DNA from: Bacteroidaceae bacterium
GTDB lineage: Bacteria > Bacteroidota > Bacteroidia > Bacteroidales > Bacteroidaceae
Assembly: GCA_017464345.1 (NCBI GenBank)
Contig: JAFUAH010000001.1
Location: 1-64,000, forward strand
Direction: 5' to 3'
DNA length: 64,000 bases
Of the stretch, positions 27,084 through 36,508 are shown piece by piece (the stretch's first letter is position 1; every line of letters starts with the position of its first letter). Below the pieces are notes generated by a model. That model saw only the letters and a program-made list of their open reading frames with translations. It had not been told where the DNA came from and made no database searches. The translations under genes were made by a program, and so were the position numbers.

Positions 27084-28636
27084 TATCTCTTTTTGGGCTT
27101 TAGGGTGATAAGGGGCACGAGCATCTCTTCCATGGAGATACCACCGTGCTGGAAGGTGTTCTTATAGTAAGAGACGTAGTAATTGTAGTTGTTGGGATAG
27201 GCGAAGAAACTATCGCCAAGGGCAAAGATATAGGCCGTAGAGAGGTTGGGTGAAGGCAGTTGAGCCCGTAACGGGTCGCGTATTTCGAAGACCTCCTTGG
27301 GGTTGTAGCTGAGATTCTTCCCTAACTTATAACGCAGGTTCGTATTGGTATTACGATCGCCCACAACCTTGATGGGGGTGTTACATCGCACAGAGCCGTG
27401 GTCGGTGGTGAGAATAACAGTGTGACCCGAGGTTGCCAACGCGCGAAAGAGATCCTTAACGGGTGAGTGGCGGAACCACGAGAGGGTGATGCTGCGATAA
27501 GCGGCCTCGTTGTTGGCTAATTCGCGTACCATGCGGCTCTCGGTACGGGCATGGGAGAGCATGTCTATAAAGTTCAAAACAACAACGTTGAGGTCATAGC
27601 CTTGGAGCGAAGGCAACTGCTGGACAAATTTTTCGGCAGTCTGGGAGTCGTTAATCTTGTGGTAAGTGAATGTATTGCGACGGCGATAGCGATCAAATTG
27701 AGTTTTGATAAGCGGTGCCTCGTTCAGGTTCTTTCCCTCTTCGCTATCCTCATCAACCCACAATTCTGGGAACATCTTGGAAATGAGATTGGGCATGAGA
27801 CCGGAGAAAATGGCATTACGGGCGTACTGCGTGGCCGTGGGCAGGATGGCAAGGTAGAGGTCCTCGTCGATGTTGAACTGGTCGGCAATTTCGGTCTGGA
27901 GGGTGCGCCACTGGTCGAAGCGAAAGTTATCGATGACCAACAGGAATACTTTCTCTCCTTGGTTGAGGGCAGGGAATACACGCGATTTGAATATGTCTGG
28001 GCTCATCAGTGGACGCTGGTCCGTGGGGCCATCTATCCAATCCATATAGTGCTTTCGGATGAACTTGCCGAAGGCCAAGTTGGCTTCCTGCTTCTGCATG
28101 GCCAGCATCTCAGTCATCTGACTGTCGGCAGCTGCGAGTTCCTGCTCCCAATTGGTCAGGCGCTTGTAAACCTCAATCCAGTCGGCGAAGGTGCGGGCAT
28201 CGGCTATCTGCATCCCTATTTTACCAAAGTCCTGTTGATAAGCCGTCTGGGCCACTTCACTGACGATTTCTTTTTGGTGGATGTTCTTCTTCAGCGTCAA
28301 GAGTATCTGGATGGGATTGACGGGTTTGATGAGATAGTCTGCAATTTTGGAGCCAATGGCCTGATCCATGATATTCTCCTCTTCGCTCTTGGTGACCATG
28401 ACCACAGGCACTGTGGGCAGCACCTCCTTGATGCGTGACAGAGTCTCCAGACCGCTGATTCCAGGCATATTTTCGTCCAGTAGAATGAGGTCGTACGACG
28501 ATTCGCCGCACTTCTCCAGCGCATCATAACCGTTCGTTACGGTATCCACCTCGTAGCCTTTCTTCTCGAGAAACAGGATGTGGGCCTTCAGGAGTTCTAT
28601 CTCGTCGTCTATCCAGAGTAACTTGTATGCTGCCAT
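27083..28636 (-). CDS. porX: PorX: receiver domain fused to PglZ, type IX secretion regulator
   Basis: 517 residues. The N-terminal CheY-like receiver (residues 1-120) has acidic pair DDE at 10-12, phospho-acceptor Asp54 in ILLDENMPG, and conserved Lys near 105 (YLIKPVNP). After a helical linker comes a PglZ (alkaline phosphatase-like) domain from about residue 190, with VIDNFRFDQW and TTDHGSVRC. In Porphyromonas and Flavobacterium PorX acts with the histidine kinase PorY and sigma factor SigP to control type IX secretion genes. It directly follows porW. Confidence 0.95.
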   Translation of the reverse strand: MAAYKLLWIDDEIELLKAHILFLEKKGYEVDTVTNGYDALEKCGESSYDLILLDENMPGISGLETLSRIKEVLPTVPVVMVTKSEEENIMDQAIGSKIADYLIKPVNPIQILLTLKKNIHQKEIVSEVAQTAYQQDFGKIGMQIADARTFADWIEVYKRLTNWEQELAAADSQMTEMLAMQKQEANLAFGKFIRKHYMDWIDGPTDQRPLMSPDIFKSRVFPALNQGEKVFLLVIDNFRFDQWRTLQTEIADQFNIDEDLYLAILPTATQYARNAIFSGLMPNLISKMFPELWVDEDSEEGKNLNEAPLIKTQFDRYRRRNTFTYHKINDSQTAEKFVQQLPSLQGYDLNVVVLNFIDMLSHARTESRMVRELANNEAAYRSITLSWFRHSPVKDLFRALATSGHTVILTTDHGSVRCNTPIKVVGDRNTNTNLRYKLGKNLSYNPKEVFEIRDPLRAQLPSPNLSTAYIFALGDSFFAYPNNYNYYVSYYKNTFQHGGISMEEMLVPLITLKPKKR

Positions 28637-28642
28637 AACATT

Positions 28643-28674
28643 AATCCGCGTTAATTCGTGTAATTCGTGGTTCT
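28643..28674. repeat. Single CACGAATT-type arm between porW and porX
   Basis: Minus strand reads CCACGAATTACACGAATT followed by a diverged ACGCGGATTA unit. It has no inverted partner within 500 bp. Confidence 0.65.
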
Positions 28675-28675
28675 C

Positions 28676-31576
28676 TTAAAATCCATACGGGAAGTCGTCG
28701 TCAGTATTATCGCTATTGCCTTCTTCCATCTGTTCAGGGGTGTAATCGTCGGGGTCGATGAAGGGGATGTCGGTGGGCTCGTCGATGCGCAGGTCTTCGG
28801 GTATGTCCAGCGGGGCAAACTGTCGGTCGAAGAACTCCTTGTACTCGTCGAAACTGAACGCTGTGCCCAAGTGACTGAGGTTCTCGTCGCTGATGAGCAG
28901 TGTACGTATGCCCTCCAGCTGGCGAGCCATGTGGCGGTCGGCATAGAGCTGTTGGGCATAGGCGTGCACTTCGTCGTAACTAAGGAAGCCACGAATACAC
29001 ATCATCGAAAGTCCCTGTTCCTCAACAACCTCTATCTCGAAATTGCGCACCATATAACTGGTGAAATTATAGCGAGCCATTTCGTATAGCAACTGATCCT
29101 CGTCAAGGCTGTTGGTGGGATAGGCCAGCACGAAGTTGTAGGTTGTGTATCGCTCTGTTGAGAGCGTATCTGCCACTTGAGTCGAATCGCCGTCCACCCA
29201 GCCAGAACGCCGACGCTTCCAGATATCTGAGGCACTGTACTTGTCATCAGAAAGCAGACGGCCCTCCTGCAAGCCTTTCACGATGAAACCAGCCATTTCT
29301 GCAACATCTTCCTTGCTGTAGGACTTCACTATCTCCTTCAATAAATCCAAGAATTCAGTACGGTGCCCGGTATAGAGGTATGACATGGCCCTCAGGAACA
29401 TGATGCGGCCACGGTGACGCCCCTCGGCAAAGTTCTCGGTGTGATAGACGTAGTTCGAATCCACCTCTTCGTAGTGGTTGGCTTGATAGGCTTCGTAGGT
29501 GGCAGCATAGAGCGAGTCCTCCAAGTGCTTGCCATTTCGGGCAATTTGCTCGTAATTGGGATTGGCCAGGCGGATGGCATTCTTGTCCTCGGGGAAGCTG
29601 TCAATAAGAAGCTGACGGTAGTGCTGGGCCCTCTCCTCGTTCTCCATGCGACCATAAAGCAGAAACAGGTGATAGTAGAGTTCGGCCCGCTTTTCCGTCT
29701 CGGGATAGTCCTCCAGCAGACGCAGCAACAGGCGCAGGGCGTATGGGTAGTTTTGAATCTTCTCCATCACCTTCACGCCACCGTCGAACAGTGCTTCGCT
29801 GATTTGCCGATGGGCGACTTGCTTCTGCTCGTCGGTGAAGGGTATCTGCGACAGATAATACTCGCGGTGGTGGGGGTCGTTGGCCAGTGAATCGCGCAAG
29901 CGCTGTTCCTCCTCATCCTCCTCCGCTTGCAGGGCAGCGGCTATGGAGTCGCTGTTCTCGTCGTAGTTGTATTCCTCGAACTCTGCATCGTTCACCACAG
30001 TCTTGTTGCTGCGGCGCCAGTTGTCCTCGTTCTTGCGCTGTCCCCACCGGCGCTGGAAGGTCTGCCGACCGGCCTGCACAGTCTGGGGGTTGTAGAAATA
30101 CCAAGCCCCCTTGTTCTGCGACATCGTGGCGACCGACGGTGTAGCAGTACGGTTGGCAGGTTGCGCCGTGCCTACATTATTGACCGACGTTGCCGTCCCG
30201 CTTAAGGCGGCCTTCTTGGCTTCCTCTTTTTCTTTCTTCTTCAGAGCTTCGATGACGCGATCGATAGCAGCCAAATAACCACTTTCCGGTAGTTCTGATA
30301 AATGGAGCAGACTATCCTGCAATTTGATGGTAGCCAACGGAGGGGCGGCCTCATCAAGTGCCTTCGAACGGGTTTCCGACTCCTTGTAAGCCTCATGTTC
30401 CTTGTCCAGAATGGCGATGCAGGCAGCGTACGTGCGCTGAGCATCGACGTAGTCCTCCCGTTCCCAATATATCTGCGACAGGCGGAGCAGAAGCACCGCC
30501 TTGGCTATACCATTCTTGGTACTCTCCTCGGCCCCCTTTTCATAAGCTCCGATGCACTTCAGCGTGTCGCCTGCGGCCAGATGGATGTTACCGACAGCAT
30601 AATATATCTGATCCAGATAGTCCTTGTTCTTGTCGCTCTTGGCCATGCGCAGGAGTTTCTTTACCATACCCTTGTAATTGCCTGTAGACATCACCTCGGT
30701 TTGCAGGATGCGGGCATTGAAGGCCAGTTCGTAAGGCGGATTACTGCGAATGACTTTGGCGAACGACTTATAGGCCTCCTTATTGCGTCCCAGTTCACGC
30801 TGCATTTGTCCCAGGAGAAAGTTCAGGCGCGACCGTTGCAGTTTGTGTTTCGTGTGCTTGATGGTCTTCTGCACCTCGGGAATGGCCTGTTCGTACTGGC
30901 CCGTCTCGACGAGAAAAGCTGCGTTCGAGTGCTCCATCTCGCGCCGTCCCTCGGTGGAAAGGCTGTCTCGGCGCAACTTGTTCAGCACATCCTCAGCGTC
31001 GTAGGGCCATTCCAGAGCCACGTAGCAACGGGCCAGCCACGCCCGGGCCACGCTGTTCACCTCGGGCTGTGTGGCATAGAGACGACTTATGTAGTTGAAG
31101 GTGGAGGCAGCCTCGATGAAGTCGCCCTTCCGGAACTGCGACTTGCCCATCATCAGCCAGGCATGGCGCAAGTAGGGGTTGAACTCCTTGCGGGCCAGAT
31201 ATTCCTTCTGCTTCGGCGTTCGTTTCTTGCCACCACTCACCTTGGGGCGCTTCTTGATACTATGCAGTTTGATAGCCTTCTCACATTTCAGGATGGCATT
31301 ATCATAATTGCTTTTGCCCAGGCCGGCTGTCTGCTTGCTGGTGCTGATGTCTATGGGCAGCAGACGGGTATAGTCGTCCTGATGTCCCTTTTCCTGTGCC
31401 TCCACCCCTTCTATGTAGGACAACTGGCCGTTGTATAGGGTGTTGAAACGTGCCGTTGTAGCATGGTAGAAACGTGTGGCAGGGGTGTTTTTCTTCGTGG
31501 AGCATGACACCAACAGTAGGCACAGGCCTACGGCCCATGCACTCCACAACCTGATATGATGTCTTGCGCCCGACAT
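28676..31576 (-). CDS. porW: PorW/SprE-like TPR lipoprotein of the type IX secretion system
   Basis: 966 residues. A lipoprotein signal (VSCSTKKNT) opens the chain. The conserved SprE start TRFYHATTARFNTLYNG follows, then many TPR-like helical repeats (residues 100-430), a low-complexity Glu/Ala-rich region near 470-580, and further TPRs. PorW/SprE links the outer-membrane translocon to the PorL-PorM motor and is required for type IX secretion. It lies between a small membrane protein gene and porX, supporting the assignment. Confidence 0.9.
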   Translation of the reverse strand: MSGARHHIRLWSAWAVGLCLLLVSCSTKKNTPATRFYHATTARFNTLYNGQLSYIEGVEAQEKGHQDDYTRLLPIDISTSKQTAGLGKSNYDNAILKCEKAIKLHSIKKRPKVSGGKKRTPKQKEYLARKEFNPYLRHAWLMMGKSQFRKGDFIEAASTFNYISRLYATQPEVNSVARAWLARCYVALEWPYDAEDVLNKLRRDSLSTEGRREMEHSNAAFLVETGQYEQAIPEVQKTIKHTKHKLQRSRLNFLLGQMQRELGRNKEAYKSFAKVIRSNPPYELAFNARILQTEVMSTGNYKGMVKKLLRMAKSDKNKDYLDQIYYAVGNIHLAAGDTLKCIGAYEKGAEESTKNGIAKAVLLLRLSQIYWEREDYVDAQRTYAACIAILDKEHEAYKESETRSKALDEAAPPLATIKLQDSLLHLSELPESGYLAAIDRVIEALKKKEKEEAKKAALSGTATSVNNVGTAQPANRTATPSVATMSQNKGAWYFYNPQTVQAGRQTFQRRWGQRKNEDNWRRSNKTVVNDAEFEEYNYDENSDSIAAALQAEEDEEEQRLRDSLANDPHHREYYLSQIPFTDEQKQVAHRQISEALFDGGVKVMEKIQNYPYALRLLLRLLEDYPETEKRAELYYHLFLLYGRMENEERAQHYRQLLIDSFPEDKNAIRLANPNYEQIARNGKHLEDSLYAATYEAYQANHYEEVDSNYVYHTENFAEGRHRGRIMFLRAMSYLYTGHRTEFLDLLKEIVKSYSKEDVAEMAGFIVKGLQEGRLLSDDKYSASDIWKRRRSGWVDGDSTQVADTLSTERYTTYNFVLAYPTNSLDEDQLLYEMARYNFTSYMVRNFEIEVVEEQGLSMMCIRGFLSYDEVHAYAQQLYADRHMARQLEGIRTLLISDENLSHLGTAFSFDEYKEFFDRQFAPLDIPEDLRIDEPTDIPFIDPDDYTPEQMEEGNSDNTDDDFPYGF

Positions 31577-31649
31577 ATTCTACTACAAATTATCTTTCAG
31601 GATCAATTCCATTCATATATAATAACGTATTGTTCTCCGCTTTATTGCC

Positions 31650-32057
31650 CTACCGGCCCCTCCTGTCGCCTACAATCATCAGCACCTCGTCCTTCACTCC
31701 GTCGGGCAGTTCCAGCCCACGCAGTTGCAGGCTCCGAACCCAACCGGCCACTTCGTCAGAGCGCATGGTGTAGAGTATGTCGCGAAATTCCTCGGTTTCA
31801 TCGGCAGAAAAGGCATCTGACGAACGACCGCGAAAGCGGTCCAGTTCCTCATCGTTGTAGTACTCGATTTGCTTCGAGAAGGCTGCCAGCAGGCTCTCCT
31901 TTTCGCACACCTCATGCTGGCCGCAACATTCCATGTCCACAGGATTCAGTACGGGCTCCTCACCCTCTGGCAAGCGGTGATAATGCCACCACCCGGCCCC
32001 TGCCGCCAGCAAGCCCAGAACCAACAGGGCAACGATAATATACAAGACTAGTTGCAT
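31650..32057 (-). CDS. Small single-span membrane protein, unknown function
   Basis: 135 residues. One N-terminal helix (VLYIIVALLVLGLLAAGAGWW), then a segment with three cysteines (MECCGQHEVCEKES) and an acidic helical C-terminus. The CCGQHEVC motif could bind metal or form disulfides; I do not recognise a named family. It sits 7 bp after aroA and 73 bp before porW on the same strand, so it probably belongs to the same transcript. Confidence 0.75.
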   Translation of the reverse strand: MQLVLYIIVALLVLGLLAAGAGWWHYHRLPEGEEPVLNPVDMECCGQHEVCEKESLLAAFSKQIEYYNDEELDRFRGRSSDAFSADETEEFRDILYTMRSDEVAGWVRSLQLRGLELPDGVKDEVLMIVGDRRGR

Positions 32058-32064
32058 CTCTACT

Positions 32065-33327
32065 TCATTTTGAAATCCTAAAACCTATTTCCTCGAGGTC
32101 GGTCCAATACGTGGGGTACGACTTGCTCACCACCTCGGGGTTGTTGATGCGAACCCTACTGTTCAGGCACAGGGCAACAGGCGCCAACGCCATGGCCATA
32201 CGGTGGTCTTCGTAAGTGTCGAACACCAGCGAACAGTCGGGACAGTCCTCCATGTCTATCCTGTAGAAGCCCTCCCACACCAGGTCGTCGTCCTCCGTCT
32301 CTATGGCCACCAGTTTCCCCAGTTCCTGACACAGGGCAGCTATACGGTCGGTCTCCTTGATGCGCAGGCTGTGCAATCCCCGCAGCCGGAAGGGTACGCC
32401 CAGCATCGCACAAGTAACGGCAAGCGTCTGGGCCAAATCGGGCTGATGCGTGAAGTCGCAAACAAAATAATCCGTGACACCATTCCCCTTGGAAAGCCGT
32501 ACGACAGGTGTCCCCCCGGCATCGCGATAAAATTCCGTCACCACACCCAGTTCGCAAAACAATTCCCAAACCCGGCAGTCACCCTGCATACTCTTCAGAT
32601 TCAGGCCCGGAAGTTCTATGTCAGCTCCCATGTCCTCCGTCAGCGCCACCATCTCATACCAATAACTGGCAGCGCTCCAGTCGCTCTCCACAAAATAGGG
32701 ACGGGACTTGTAGGGCACGGGGCGTACTTCGATGACATCTTCCCCTACCCAATGGGTTTCGGCACCAAAGTCACCCATCATGGTCAGCGTCATGTCCAGG
32801 TAGGGCCGACTGGCAATTTCACCTGTCAGCGTCAGTTGCAATCCCCTCTTCAGTGTGGGAGCAATCATCAGCAGGGCCGAAATATATTGCGAACTGACAT
32901 TGCCAGGGACTGTCAGTTCACCACCAACTAAATCCGTCCGTCCTGTGATGCGCAGAGGGGGGAAACCCTCCTCGCCTACGTACTCAACATGGGCTCCCAG
33001 CTCGCGTAGTGCATCCACCAGTATGCCAATGGGACGATGACGCATACGCTCGGTGCCCGTGATAACATGCGTGCCCGGCGTCACACTGAGATAGGCCGTC
33101 AGGAAGCGCATGGCAGTACCCGCCGCACCGATGTCTATGGTCTCCGGCATCTCCTGCAAGGCGCGGAGCATGACACGCGTATCGTCACAGTCCGACAGAT
33201 TCTCAGGCAATTGTGTTCCGCCACTCAGGGCATTTATGATTAATGCGCGGTTGCTAATGCTCTTGCTGGCAGGCAATGCAACACGACCCCGGACTCGGAA
33301 AGGATGGTAAATATCCAGATGCTCCAT
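32065..33327 (-). CDS. aroA: 3-phosphoshikimate 1-carboxyvinyltransferase (EPSP synthase)
   Basis: 420 residues from MEHLDIYHP. It transfers enolpyruvate from PEP to shikimate-3-phosphate in chorismate synthesis. The substrate-binding start LPASKSISNRALI, GAAGTAMRFLTAY, GTERMRHRPIG and the C-terminal KETDRIAAL and DHRMAMA motifs are all present. The alternative start at 33354 adds nine residues before the conserved N-terminus. aroB occurs elsewhere in the window, so the pathway genes are dispersed. First gene of the run leading to porX. Confidence 0.95.
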   Translation of the reverse strand: MEHLDIYHPFRVRGRVALPASKSISNRALIINALSGGTQLPENLSDCDDTRVMLRALQEMPETIDIGAAGTAMRFLTAYLSVTPGTHVITGTERMRHRPIGILVDALRELGAHVEYVGEEGFPPLRITGRTDLVGGELTVPGNVSSQYISALLMIAPTLKRGLQLTLTGEIASRPYLDMTLTMMGDFGAETHWVGEDVIEVRPVPYKSRPYFVESDWSAASYWYEMVALTEDMGADIELPGLNLKSMQGDCRVWELFCELGVVTEFYRDAGGTPVVRLSKGNGVTDYFVCDFTHQPDLAQTLAVTCAMLGVPFRLRGLHSLRIKETDRIAALCQELGKLVAIETEDDDLVWEGFYRIDMEDCPDCSLVFDTYEDHRMAMALAPVALCLNSRVRINNPEVVSKSYPTYWTDLEEIGFRISK

Positions 33328-33392
33328 TCTCTGACTCTTTATACTTTCTTGCAAATAAAATCACGTTTTCAGCGAACAAAATTACAAAAAAG

Positions 33393-33424
33393 TTTGGTCA
33401 TAACAAAAAAACGTTGTACCTTTG
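33393..33424 (+). promoter_or_regulatory. Canonical Bacteroidetes promoter of tRNA-Pro
   Basis: TTTG at 33393-33396, 20 bp, then TACCTTTG at 33417-33424, ending 16 bp before the tRNA. This is the best promoter match in the window. Confidence 0.8.
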
Positions 33425-33440
33425 CATCGCAAAAACAGAG

Positions 33441-33514
33441 CGGGATGTAGCTCAGCCCGGTAGAGTACGCGTCTGGGGGGCGTGTGGTCGCAAGTTCGAA
33501 TCTTGTCATCCCGA
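33441..33514 (+). tRNA. tRNA-Pro (anticodon GGG)
   Basis: 74 nt without encoded CCA. Acceptor CGGGATG / CATCCCG. D-arm GCTC...GAGT. Anticodon stem CGCGT/GCGTG with loop CTGGGGG, giving GGG. T-arm GCAAG TTCGAAT CTTGT, discriminator A. A terminator follows directly. Confidence 0.94.
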
Positions 33515-33520
33515 CTCACG

Positions 33521-33556
33521 AAAAGCACCGAATTCCACAAGGAATTCGGTGCTTTT
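33521..33556. terminator. Bidirectional terminator, perfect 16-bp stem
   Basis: AAAAGCACCGAATTCC and its inverse around loop ACAA. It carries T-runs in both directions and lies between tRNA-Pro and the convergent hppA. Confidence 0.9.
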
Positions 33557-33574
33557 CTTTGTTCTACTTGATGC

Positions 33575-35758
33575 CTAGGCAAAGGCGATGGTCAGGCCGG
33601 CCATGACGATGCTGACCATGGACATGAGCTTGATGAGGATATTCAGCGAGGGGCCGCTGGTGTCCTTGAAGGGGTCGCCAACAGTGTCACCGACAATGGT
33701 GGCCTTGTGGGCAAAGGAGCCCTTGCCACCGAAATTGCCTTCCTCGACCATCTTCTTGGCGTTGTCCCATGCACCGCCTGCATTGGCCATAAAAACTGCC
33801 AGGGTGAAGCCACCGGCCAGTCCGCCCACGAGCAGGCCCAGCACACCGGCTACGCCCAGCACCATGCCCACGACGATGGGGATGGCAATGGCCAGCAGGG
33901 ACGGGAATATCATCTCGTGCTGTGCGGCACGGGTCGAGATTTCCACGCAACGACCGTAGTCGGGCGTGGCCTTGCCTTCGAGGATGCCCTTGATTTCATG
34001 GAACTGGCGACGCACCTCCTCCACCATCTTCTGGGCGGCACGACCGACGGCCTCCATGGTGAGTCCGCAGAACAGGAAAGCGGCCATGGCACCGATGAAG
34101 GCACCGACCAGGACGCGCGGATTCATCAGGTTCACCTGGAAGTAGTTCATGAAGTCGGGGATAGTGGCCTGCGAGGCCTGAATGATGTCGCCCTTCAAGT
34201 TGGTGAGCGTCATGTCGGCACGCTCCATGGCGATTTTCACTTCTTCGATATACGAAGCCAGCAGAGCCAAGGCCGTCAGGGCTGCCGAACCGATGGCGAA
34301 CCCCTTGCCCGTGGCGGCGGTGGTGTTGCCCAGGGCGTCGAGGGCATCGGTGCGGTGGCGCACCTCCTCACCCAGTTCGCTCATTTCGGCATTACCGCCG
34401 GCATTGTCAGCAATCGGGCCATAGGCATCGGTAGCCAGTGTGATGCCCAAGGTGGAGAGCATACCCACGGCGGCAATGCCGATGCCGTAGAGTCCCTTGG
34501 ACAGTGCCCCGGCCGACATCGAACTGTCGAAGCCGTTGGCGCACAGGTAGCTGAGCATGATGGCCACACCAATGGTGATGACGGGGATGCACGTCGAAAT
34601 CATGCCCGTGCCGATGCCCTTGATGATGACCGTGGCGGAACCCGTCAGACCGGCCTCGGAAATCTTCTGGGTGGGTTTATAGGAGTGCGATGTGTAGTAT
34701 TCCGTGGCTTGACCGATGATGACACCGGCTGCCAGACCCGTGATGACGGAGAAGGAGAGGCCGAGCCAGTTCTCTATGCCCAGCAGGTAGAGAATGGCGA
34801 AGGTGGCCACGGCGATGAGCAGGGCCGAGACGTTGGTGCCCAGGGACAAGGAGCGCAAGAGGTCGCGCATGGTGGCCCCTTCCTTGGTGCGCACGAGATA
34901 GATGCCCAGAATGCTCAGGAACACGCCCACGGCGGCGATGAGCATGGGGGCAATGACAGCCCGCAGCTGCATATCGGGCACCATGGCGAAGGCCGTGGCA
35001 CCGAGGGCCGCCGTGGAGAGGATGGAGCCGCAGTACGACTCGTAGAGGTCGGCACCCATGCCGGCCACGTCGCCCACGTTGTCGCCCACGTTGTCGGCGA
35101 TGGTGGCGGGGTTGCGTGGGTCGTCCTCGGGGATGTCAGCCTCCACCTTGCCCACAATGTCGGCACCCACGTCGGCTGCCTTCGTGTAGATACCACCGCC
35201 CACACGGGCAAAGAGGGCCTGCGTAGAGGCACCCATGCCGAAGGTGAGCATGGTGGTGGTGATGGAGATGAGCCCACCGTTGTCGAACTTATTCAGAATG
35301 AGGAACCACAGGGCGATGTCCAGCAGGCCCAGCCCGACGACAGTCAGTCCCATGACGGCCCCCGAGCGGAAGGCGATGCGCAGTCCGCCGTCCAGGCTCT
35401 TGCGTGCCGCATTGGCCGTACGGGCAGAGGCATAGGTGGCGGTCTTCATGCCGAAGAATCCGGCCAGCCCAGAGAAGAAACCGCCCGTCAGGAAGGCAAA
35501 GGGCACCCATGTGTTCTGGGCATGGAGCCCATAGGCCATGAAGGCGAAGATGAGGGCCAGGACGATGAAGACGAAGAGTACCACCCGGTACTGCTGCTTC
35601 AGATAGGCCATGGCGCCACGGCGCACGTGACCGGCAATCTCACGCATACGGGGCGTGCCCTCGTCCGCCTGCATCATTGTACGGAAGAAGTACCACGCCA
35701 TGCCCAGTGCCACGACGGAGGCCACAGGCACGAGCCAAAAAGCTGAAGGAATGTTCAT
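33575..35758 (-). CDS. hppA: Membrane-bound ion-pumping pyrophosphatase, K+-dependent type
   Basis: 727 residues with about 16 membrane helices. It couples hydrolysis of pyrophosphate to H+ and/or Na+ export. The substrate site DVGADIVGKVEADIPEDD-type block and the repeated DNVGDNVGD aspartates are present. GNTTAATGKG near residue 475 has Ala where K+-independent enzymes have Lys, which marks the K+-dependent subfamily; Na+ transport, or Na+ and H+, is therefore plausible. It is monocistronic, with a promoter at 35798-35805. Confidence 0.95.
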   Translation of the reverse strand: MNIPSAFWLVPVASVVALGMAWYFFRTMMQADEGTPRMREIAGHVRRGAMAYLKQQYRVVLFVFIVLALIFAFMAYGLHAQNTWVPFAFLTGGFFSGLAGFFGMKTATYASARTANAARKSLDGGLRIAFRSGAVMGLTVVGLGLLDIALWFLILNKFDNGGLISITTTMLTFGMGASTQALFARVGGGIYTKAADVGADIVGKVEADIPEDDPRNPATIADNVGDNVGDVAGMGADLYESYCGSILSTAALGATAFAMVPDMQLRAVIAPMLIAAVGVFLSILGIYLVRTKEGATMRDLLRSLSLGTNVSALLIAVATFAILYLLGIENWLGLSFSVITGLAAGVIIGQATEYYTSHSYKPTQKISEAGLTGSATVIIKGIGTGMISTCIPVITIGVAIMLSYLCANGFDSSMSAGALSKGLYGIGIAAVGMLSTLGITLATDAYGPIADNAGGNAEMSELGEEVRHRTDALDALGNTTAATGKGFAIGSAALTALALLASYIEEVKIAMERADMTLTNLKGDIIQASQATIPDFMNYFQVNLMNPRVLVGAFIGAMAAFLFCGLTMEAVGRAAQKMVEEVRRQFHEIKGILEGKATPDYGRCVEISTRAAQHEMIFPSLLAIAIPIVVGMVLGVAGVLGLLVGGLAGGFTLAVFMANAGGAWDNAKKMVEEGNFGGKGSFAHKATIVGDTVGDPFKDTSGPSLNILIKLMSMVSIVMAGLTIAFA

Positions 35759-35797
35759 AGTGTTTAGGATTTAAGGTTAGTTTGTGTTTTCCACTGG

Positions 35798-35805
35798 CAA
35801 ATATA
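35798..35805 (-). promoter_or_regulatory. hppA -7 promoter element
   Basis: TATATTTG on the minus strand, 40 bp upstream of the hppA start. Confidence 0.58.
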
Positions 35806-35849
35806 AGAAATAAAAATGAAAGCAAGAAAGTATTTGCCAAGAATCAATT

Positions 35850-36494
35850 CTATTCACCACCCTCTTCTATCCGAAAGCCACGCAGACGGCAGTGGCTCCA
35901 GGTCGTACGAAAACCGAACCAGCCACAGACAAGAGGCTGTGGGTCAGCATAATCGACAAGCAGTTCTCCGTCAGCATAATATCGGGTATGCGCCTGACTG
36001 GCCTCGATGCGTATGCTGTACCAATGATTGGGACGCAAGAGGTGGGCAGAATCGGTGTACTCATACAACAGAGGAGGCTGTGGCTGACCATTGTAGCGAC
36101 GGAAACGCGTAGTCGTATTCCAGTTCCCCCCGTATCCCAGATAATAGAGACGAAGCGAGGCCGCATTCCCGAAACCCCCATTCCGCTCGTGGAGCCGGGT
36201 GAGCACACTGCCGTCGGGCACGGCAGGGTCGGTGGCCAGCCAAAAGCAATTAAGATCGGACAAGCGGTCAGCGGAGTCGCACTGAACGACCATGGCTTCA
36301 TACTCCAGACAAAAAGGAACGGACATCGGCCGACGGCGCCAAAGCGTCAGTCCGGCCGATGTCCGTATTTCGATAGTGTCGTCACAGAAGATGACGTGCG
36401 TGTCCGCGCTTTCAGCCTCTATCTCCCACAATTCCTGCTGTGCGCAAATGGGCACTACGGGCAAAAGGAGCATCAGGGAGAAGATGATTCTCAT
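35850..36494 (-). CDS. Secreted DUF6250-like beta-sandwich protein
   Basis: 214 residues with a signal peptide (ending PICAQQ). The sequence pattern (LTLWRRRP, DLNCFWLATDP, LRLYYLGYGGN, NHWYSIRIE, CGWFGFRTTWSH) looks like a concanavalin-type beta-sandwich of the DUF6250 kind, found around carbohydrate-active proteins. No catalytic residues can be named. It lies 14 bp downstream of the gene at 36509, so the two are probably co-transcribed. Confidence 0.62.
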   Translation of the reverse strand: MRIIFSLMLLLPVVPICAQQELWEIEAESADTHVIFCDDTIEIRTSAGLTLWRRRPMSVPFCLEYEAMVVQCDSADRLSDLNCFWLATDPAVPDGSVLTRLHERNGGFGNAASLRLYYLGYGGNWNTTTRFRRYNGQPQPPLLYEYTDSAHLLRPNHWYSIRIEASQAHTRYYADGELLVDYADPQPLVCGWFGFRTTWSHCRLRGFRIEEGGE

Positions 36495-36508
36495 GGTACG
36501 CCCCTACC

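Noticed and set aside
33707..35746. A 679-codon open frame opposite hppA
   Set aside because: Composition (Gly, His, Asp, Glu-rich) is typical of an antisense frame of a membrane protein gene, and hppA is unambiguous.
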